64,000 nucleotides of DNA from Maribellus sediminis (lineage in GTDB: Bacteria > Bacteroidota > Bacteroidia > Bacteroidales > Prolixibacteraceae). Made by a program: the position numbers and the translations under genes. The notes under the pieces were generated by a model that searched no databases, was not told where the DNA came from, and was given only the letters and a program-made list of their open reading frames with translations. Shown piece after piece: positions 60,116-64,000 of the stretch (position 1 is the first letter of the stretch; the number at the start of each line of letters is the position of its first letter). The DNA lies in the NCBI RefSeq assembly GCF_011799805.1, contig NZ_WXUB01000003.1, forward strand, positions 186,001-250,000, written 5' to 3'.

Positions 60116-60367
60116 ATGGCACATCATAAATCAGCATTAAAAAGAATCCGTCAGGACGAAAAGAAGAGAGTACACAACAAGTACTACGCTAAAACTACGC
60201 GTAATGCAATTAAAGCTTTGCGTAATGCTACTGACAAGGCAGAAGCTGAAAAAATGTACCCGGAGGTTGTTGCTATGATTGATAAGTTGGCAAAACGCAA
60301 TATCATTCATAAAAACAAAGCATCGAACCTGAAATCGAAACTGGCCTTACAGGTTAACCAGTTGTAA
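60116..60367 (+). CDS. rpsT: 30S ribosomal protein S20
   Basis: The 83-residue basic protein is almost all helical: '[20 protein letters not shown]', '[20 protein letters not shown]', then '[20 protein letters not shown]'. S20 is a primary binder of 16S rRNA. A Shine-Dalgarno-like GAAGGAAG precedes the ATG by about 8 bp. It lies 33 bp after the tRNA, and a strong terminator follows, so tRNA-Glu and rpsT are one transcription unit. Confidence 0.96.
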   Translation: MAHHKSALKRIRQDEKKRVHNKYYAKTTRNAIKALRNATDKAEAEKMYPEVVAMIDKLAKRNIIHKNKASNLKSKLALQVNQL

Positions 60368-60390
60368 AAAAAATCAATTCGATATATCGA

Positions 60391-60421
60391 AACCTCTTCG
60401 GGAATCCGAAGAGGTTTTTTT
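60391..60421 (+). terminator. Rho-independent terminator of tRNA-Glu-rpsT
   Basis: AACCTCTTCGG pairs perfectly with CCGAAGAGGTT across a 4-nt loop (60391-60416) and runs into a seven-T tract. Confidence 0.95.
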
Positions 60422-60515
60422 GTGCCCTCAATTTCCCTAAACATGTTTCAAAATCTATTCGGCAACTTTTCAAAACCATTTATTATGGCTAATTTTAGAA
60501 GAGAAGTCTGCAATA

Positions 60516-61217
60516 ATGTCCGAATACAAAAAACTGAATATAAAAGACTGGGCAGCCGAAGACCGGCCTCGCGAGAAATTACTTTCCAGAGGTGCCCGGG
60601 CACTTACTGATGCCGAACTAATTGCCATCCTTATTGGCTCAGGTAACCTGGAAGAAACCGCAGTTGAACTTTCAAAACGCATCCTTTCTGCTTCCGACAA
60701 CAACCTTAATGAACTGGGGCGTAAAAACATCGATTTTTTAAAAGCCTTTAACGGGATTGGCGAAGCAAAAGCTGTTACAATCGCTGCCGCACTTGAACTG
60801 GGGAAACGCCGAAAAGAAGCTGAAGTATTCAACAAAAACAAGATAACGGGGAGTAAAGATGCCGCCGATTTCTTTTTCCCGATTTTAGGTGATCTGAACC
60901 ATGAAGAGTTTTGGGTGATGCTGCTCAACCGTGGAAATAAAATCATCGACACCTTCATGATCAGCCAGGGGGGCATTTCCGGAACCGTAATAGATGTTCG
61001 GCTGATTTTAAAAGTCGCTTTGGAAAAACTGGCAAGCTCCATTATTCTATGCCACAATCATCCTTCAGGAACCATGCAGGCCTCGGATGCTGATTTGAAA
61101 ATTACCTCAAAAATCAAAAATGCCGCTGAAATTATGGACATCACCGTCCTCGATCATGTGATCATCGGGCAAAACACTTATCTTAGTTTCGCCGACGAAG
61201 GCATGCTGAACCTTTAA
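60516..61217 (+). CDS. radC: RadC-type JAB domain protein
   Basis: The 233-residue protein has an N-terminal helix-hairpin-helix region ('SRGARALTDAELIAILIGSG', 'FNGIGEAKAVTIAAALELGK') and a C-terminal MPN/JAB metalloprotease-like domain with the zinc motif 'ILCHNHPSGTMQASDADLKI' (first motif His near 180). RadC was named from a repair phenotype later reassigned, and the true role of the family is unsettled. Length is standard. It is followed 11 bp later by the polysaccharide deacetylase gene. Confidence 0.93.
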   Translation: MSEYKKLNIKDWAAEDRPREKLLSRGARALTDAELIAILIGSGNLEETAVELSKRILSASDNNLNELGRKNIDFLKAFNGIGEAKAVTIAAALELGKRRKEAEVFNKNKITGSKDAADFFFPILGDLNHEEFWVMLLNRGNKIIDTFMISQGGISGTVIDVRLILKVALEKLASSIILCHNHPSGTMQASDADLKITSKIKNAAEIMDITVLDHVIIGQNTYLSFADEGMLNL

Positions 61218-61228
61218 AACCAGAGAAA

Positions 61229-62557
61229 ATGATACTGATCTATGTGAAAAAAGTCAACCCAAGGATCGAATACATATCAAAACTAATTTTCAACCAGATA
61301 CTTCAAACCGAGATTGCGTTCTCAACAAATTCGTCGGAATTTAGAAAATCGGATCTACCAAAGCTGAATTATTCAACCGATAAATTCGACGATGAATTCT
61401 ACATTAAACCGCATCGGCTTATGTTTTCACGGGCAATGATAAAGCCCAACATTGAGCCCGTTTGGTACGAAGGCAACAAGTATTTCTGCGAGAGTTCACA
61501 GGATTCGGATCTGCCGTTCGATCCGCTGGCGGCTTCGTTTTACCTGGTTTCCCGCCATGAAGAATATACCGAAACGGTTCGCGATCATCTCGATCGGTTT
61601 CATGCAAAACAAAGCATTCTTACCAAATACGATTTGCTTAAAAAGCCTGTGGTAAATATCTGGGCAAAATTATTGGGTGAAAAGTTGAAGGAGCGTTATC
61701 CTGTTTTGGAGTTCACTGAAACTCCGTTTCGCTTTATTTCTACCATCGATATCGACAATGCCTGGGCCTATAAAAACAAAGGAACAATGCGGGAAAGTGC
61801 GAATCTGCTTCGATCGTTTATTAAAAACCGGGCTGAATATAAAGAACGAATGAAAGTGCTGCGAGGTAAAGCTAAGGATCCGTATGACACTTATGAATAC
61901 CTCGATTCAGTTTTTAATGGAAACGAAGATAAGGTGCTGTTCTTCTTTTTACTTGGCGATTATGCGCGCTACGATAAAAATATTTCGCATAAGAATACAC
62001 AGTATCAGAAACTGATTCGTGATATAAGAAAAAAATACAAAGTGGGAATACATCCCTCGTTTGCATCGAGTAAAAAAGGCAATCGTAAAAAAACGGGTGT
62101 TGAGCGTGCACGTCTGGAAAGTATCCTTGGAGAAGAGGTAGACAAAAGCCGACAACATTTTCTTCGCATTCAGTTCCCCAAATCGTATCGCAGATTGATA
62201 AAAAGCGGGATTCTGGAAGATTATACCATGGGTTATTCCTGTGTCTCCGGATTCAGAGCCGGAATTTGTACGCCATATTATTTCTACGATGTGGAACGCG
62301 AAACAACAACAAATCTGCTGATCACTCCGTTTCAGATTCTTGACGGGACCTTTACACATTACCAGCAATTAAAGCCCGAACAAGCCTGGGAAGAAATTAA
62401 AGGAATTATGACAGAAGTAAAAAAAGTTGGTGGTACTTTTGTGAGTGTTTGGCACAACGAAACGGTTAACAACAAAGGCATTTGGAAGGGCTTCCAAACG
62501 GTTTTTGAAGAAATGAACCGACTGGGTTTTGCCTGGGCCAACGGAAAAGAAAATTAG
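61229..62557 (+). CDS. Polysaccharide deacetylase family protein
   Basis: The 442-residue protein has an N-terminal region with 'YSTDKFDDEFYIKPH' and 'PFDPLAASFYLVSRHEEY', which is the domain placed before some NodB-like deacetylases of Bacteroidota. From about 170 it has deacetylase-like blocks: 'FRFISTIDIDNAWAYKNKG' (metal-binding acidic cluster), 'KVLFFFLLGDYARYDKNIS', 'YKVGIHPSFASSK' (His) and 'GTFVSVWHNETV' near the end. It should remove acetyl groups from a glycan or act on a related amide bond. It is grouped with two FemAB/GNAT-like proteins, which suggests cell-surface polymer modification. Confidence 0.82.
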   Translation: MILIYVKKVNPRIEYISKLIFNQILQTEIAFSTNSSEFRKSDLPKLNYSTDKFDDEFYIKPHRLMFSRAMIKPNIEPVWYEGNKYFCESSQDSDLPFDPLAASFYLVSRHEEYTETVRDHLDRFHAKQSILTKYDLLKKPVVNIWAKLLGEKLKERYPVLEFTETPFRFISTIDIDNAWAYKNKGTMRESANLLRSFIKNRAEYKERMKVLRGKAKDPYDTYEYLDSVFNGNEDKVLFFFLLGDYARYDKNISHKNTQYQKLIRDIRKKYKVGIHPSFASSKKGNRKKTGVERARLESILGEEVDKSRQHFLRIQFPKSYRRLIKSGILEDYTMGYSCVSGFRAGICTPYYFYDVERETTTNLLITPFQILDGTFTHYQQLKPEQAWEEIKGIMTEVKKVGGTFVSVWHNETVNNKGIWKGFQTVFEEMNRLGFAWANGKEN

Positions 62558-62578
62558 CGGCTTACTTAATACCTTTTA

Positions 62579-63499
62579 ATGACAGAAAAGACAAAACTGC
62601 ATTACATCAAACATCAGGATATCGACTACGATAAATGGGACCGGTGTATTGATGCAGCCATTAACAGCCGTATTTACGCCAACACCTGGCACCTCGACCG
62701 AACAGCAACCTACTGGGATGCACTTGTAATGGGCGATTACGAATATGTGATGCCACTTCCAATCCGACGAAAATTTGGCATTACTTACCTTTTCCAGCCG
62801 ATGTTTTCGCAGCAGCTTGGTATTTATCCCGCAGCCAATTCCACCATTAGTTCACAGTTTTACGACTACCTGGTCAGGCACTTTCGTTACGCAAAAGTCC
62901 ATCTGAATGCGGGTAACTTACCCTGGAAAAATAGCACATCGGTAGATTTTCAGGCCAAACAAAATTACCTTCTGCCTCTCGAACAGAGTTATACCGGCAT
63001 TAAGAAATTCTTTTCGAGCAATGCCAAACGCAACATTGCGAAAGCCAATACGAATAATCTTTCCCTGATTCAGGGCATTCGTTTGGAAACGTATCTCGAT
63101 TTTATAGAGAAAAATCTGCAAGCCAGTATATCAAAGTCTTCAATAGCTACCTTGAAAAACCTAATCGCATACGGACAGTATAAAGGATTTGGTGAGATTT
63201 ATGGTGTATATACATCAGATAATGAGCTGTGTTCGGCTGTTTATTTTTGCCGCTGGAAAGATCGGGTGATCTATTTCAGCGCCGCTTCAAACGAAGCCGG
63301 AAAAGAAATGGGAGGAATGTATTTCCTGGTAAATGAATTTATTAAGCAAAACGTTGGCAAAAACCTTACGCTTGATTTCGAAGGTTCGATGCTGCCCGGA
63401 GTTGCCCGTTTTTTTGACAGTTTTGGCGCCAGTCCGGAAACCTATTTCCAGCTTCACTTTAATCGTTTACCTTTGCCTCTCAAGTGGCTCAAAGCTTAA
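62579..63499 (+). CDS. FemAB/GNAT-like acyltransferase-fold protein
   Basis: The 306-residue protein resembles Bacteroidota proteins with the FemAB/GNAT fold: 'YDKWDRCIDAAINSRIYANT', 'TYWDALVMGDYEYVMPLPIR', 'IKKFFSSNAKRNIAKANTNN', 'KGFGEIYGVYTSDNELCSAV' and 'LTLDFEGSMLPGVARFFDSF'. Such proteins transfer amino-acyl or acyl groups, often onto cell-wall or surface glycans. No secretion signal is visible. It lies 22 bp after the deacetylase gene, and a paralogue follows 105 bp downstream, so a recent or ancient tandem duplication is likely. Confidence 0.75.
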   Translation: MTEKTKLHYIKHQDIDYDKWDRCIDAAINSRIYANTWHLDRTATYWDALVMGDYEYVMPLPIRRKFGITYLFQPMFSQQLGIYPAANSTISSQFYDYLVRHFRYAKVHLNAGNLPWKNSTSVDFQAKQNYLLPLEQSYTGIKKFFSSNAKRNIAKANTNNLSLIQGIRLETYLDFIEKNLQASISKSSIATLKNLIAYGQYKGFGEIYGVYTSDNELCSAVYFCRWKDRVIYFSAASNEAGKEMGGMYFLVNEFIKQNVGKNLTLDFEGSMLPGVARFFDSFGASPETYFQLHFNRLPLPLKWLKA

Positions 63500-63604
63500 A
63501 AAATATGGCTGATTTTGTCCGGAATAGTAGAAGTCAACTTACAATGCATGTATCAGTATCCAAATAATTTGATGGAAGGTCGTTTATAAAGACGAATAAT
63601 TTTC

Positions 63605-64000
63605 ATGATAGAATACTTAAAACATAGCCAAATTAATAAGCAGAAGTGGGATGCAAGCATTGAGAACAGTCAAAACGGGCTTGTTTACGCGCTTTCCTGG
63701 TACCTCGATTGTGTATCGCCAAATTGGGATGCTTTGGTTTTAAACGACTATGAAGCAGTAATGCCACTTACCTGGCGACGGAAATATGGGATCAAGTACA
63801 TTTTTGTCCCCTATTTTACGCATCGTTTGGGAGTTTTCGGATCGAAAGAAAATATTGAGCAATACTCCACTGCATTTCTTGAGTCAATACCCAAAAGCTT
63901 CAAACATATTCACTACAGTTTTAATACCCACAACAGCCTTAAGCATAACAAAATAAAGCTCATCCCTAATAATCTGGATTTATTAGTACTGAATAAAAGT
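63605..64000 (+). CDS. FemAB/GNAT-like protein, second tandem copy, 3' end outside the window
   Basis: This open frame from ATG 63605 runs to the window edge (132 codons) without a stop. Its start parallels the preceding protein: 'WDASIENSQNGLVYALSWYL' matches 'WDRCIDAAINSRIYANTWHL', and 'NWDALVLNDYEAVMPLTWRRKYGIKYIF'-type blocks match 'YWDALVMGDYEYVMPLPIRRKFGITYLF'-type blocks of the upstream copy. The two are therefore paralogues. The second half cannot be seen. It presumably acts on the same surface-glycan pathway with a different specificity. Confidence 0.75.
   Translation, partial: MIEYLKHSQINKQKWDASIENSQNGLVYALSWYLDCVSPNWDALVLNDYEAVMPLTWRRKYGIKYIFVPYFTHRLGVFGSKENIEQYSTAFLESIPKSFKHIHYSFNTHNSLKHNKIKLIPNNLDLLVLNKS

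Overview
The window looks like a chromosomal segment of a free-living member of the Bacteroidota, most likely order Marinilabiliales (for example Prolixibacteraceae); that placement is an inference from gene families and not a database match. Supporting signs are a SusC/SusD pair, a type IX secretion (T9SS) C-terminal sorting domain, FecR/ECF pairs, the Bacteroidota-restricted families DUF4296, DUF4270, DUF4271, DUF4252 and DUF4302, and repeated -7 promoter elements of the form TAnnTTTG, one with a TTTG box exactly 19 bp upstream (59950-59980). Base composition looks even and no prophage, plasmid backbone or large island is visible. Most of the window is housekeeping sequence.

Layout. 1-12 kb: end of a CorC/HlyC-type membrane protein, a PpiD-like periplasmic foldase, an FKBP, a beta-barrel protein, a methyltransferase/TauE pair, a dusB-DUF1232 operon followed by a structured 3' RNA, a DUF4296/amidohydrolase pair and radA. 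12-24.3 kb: the main accessory locus, consisting of ECF sigma factor, FecR anti-sigma factor, STN-domain SusC, SusD, a zinc-metallohydrolase lipoprotein, a DUF4302 lipoprotein and a 927-residue M43-like metalloprotease with a T9SS tail. 24.3-31.9 kb: rfaE2, panD, panC, a glycogen-synthase N-domain protein, DUF4270, a second ECF/anti-sigma/DUF4252 operon and mntP. 32-46.7 kb: queD, polA, a small HigA-N-like ORF, a second dihydrouridine synthase, DUF4271-hemD-rnpA, ppa, a FISUMP lipoprotein, a VF530 protein, a broken REP-associated transposase, yifB, a split YjjP/YjjB exporter and an SGNH hydrolase. 47-58 kb: a mostly minus-strand block (recQ, ahcY, greA, HIT, dnaE, trxA, DUF58). 58-64 kb: tatC, lptB, tRNA-Glu, rpsT, radC, then a surface-polysaccharide-like group (a polysaccharide deacetylase and two tandem FemAB/GNAT-like proteins, the second cut by the window edge).

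How the genes work together. The 12-24 kb locus reads as a self-regulated nutrient-acquisition unit. The secreted protease would release peptides, SusC/SusD with the two accessory lipoproteins would capture and import them, and the STN domain of SusC could signal through FecR to the ECF factor.

The most unusual non-coding structures are: (i) six 13-bp palindromes TGGCA-N3-TGCCA spaced at exactly 41 bp (46824-47041); (ii) a multi-hairpin REP-like cassette between imperfect inverted repeats at 32046-32482, sharing a CTGAAAG-loop hairpin with the repeats that flank the broken transposase at 42 kb; (iii) a hairpin RNA candidate downstream of dusB-DUF1232; (iv) a 120-bp MITE-like element beside radA; (v) candidate RNA control structures at greA and at the DUF58 gene start.
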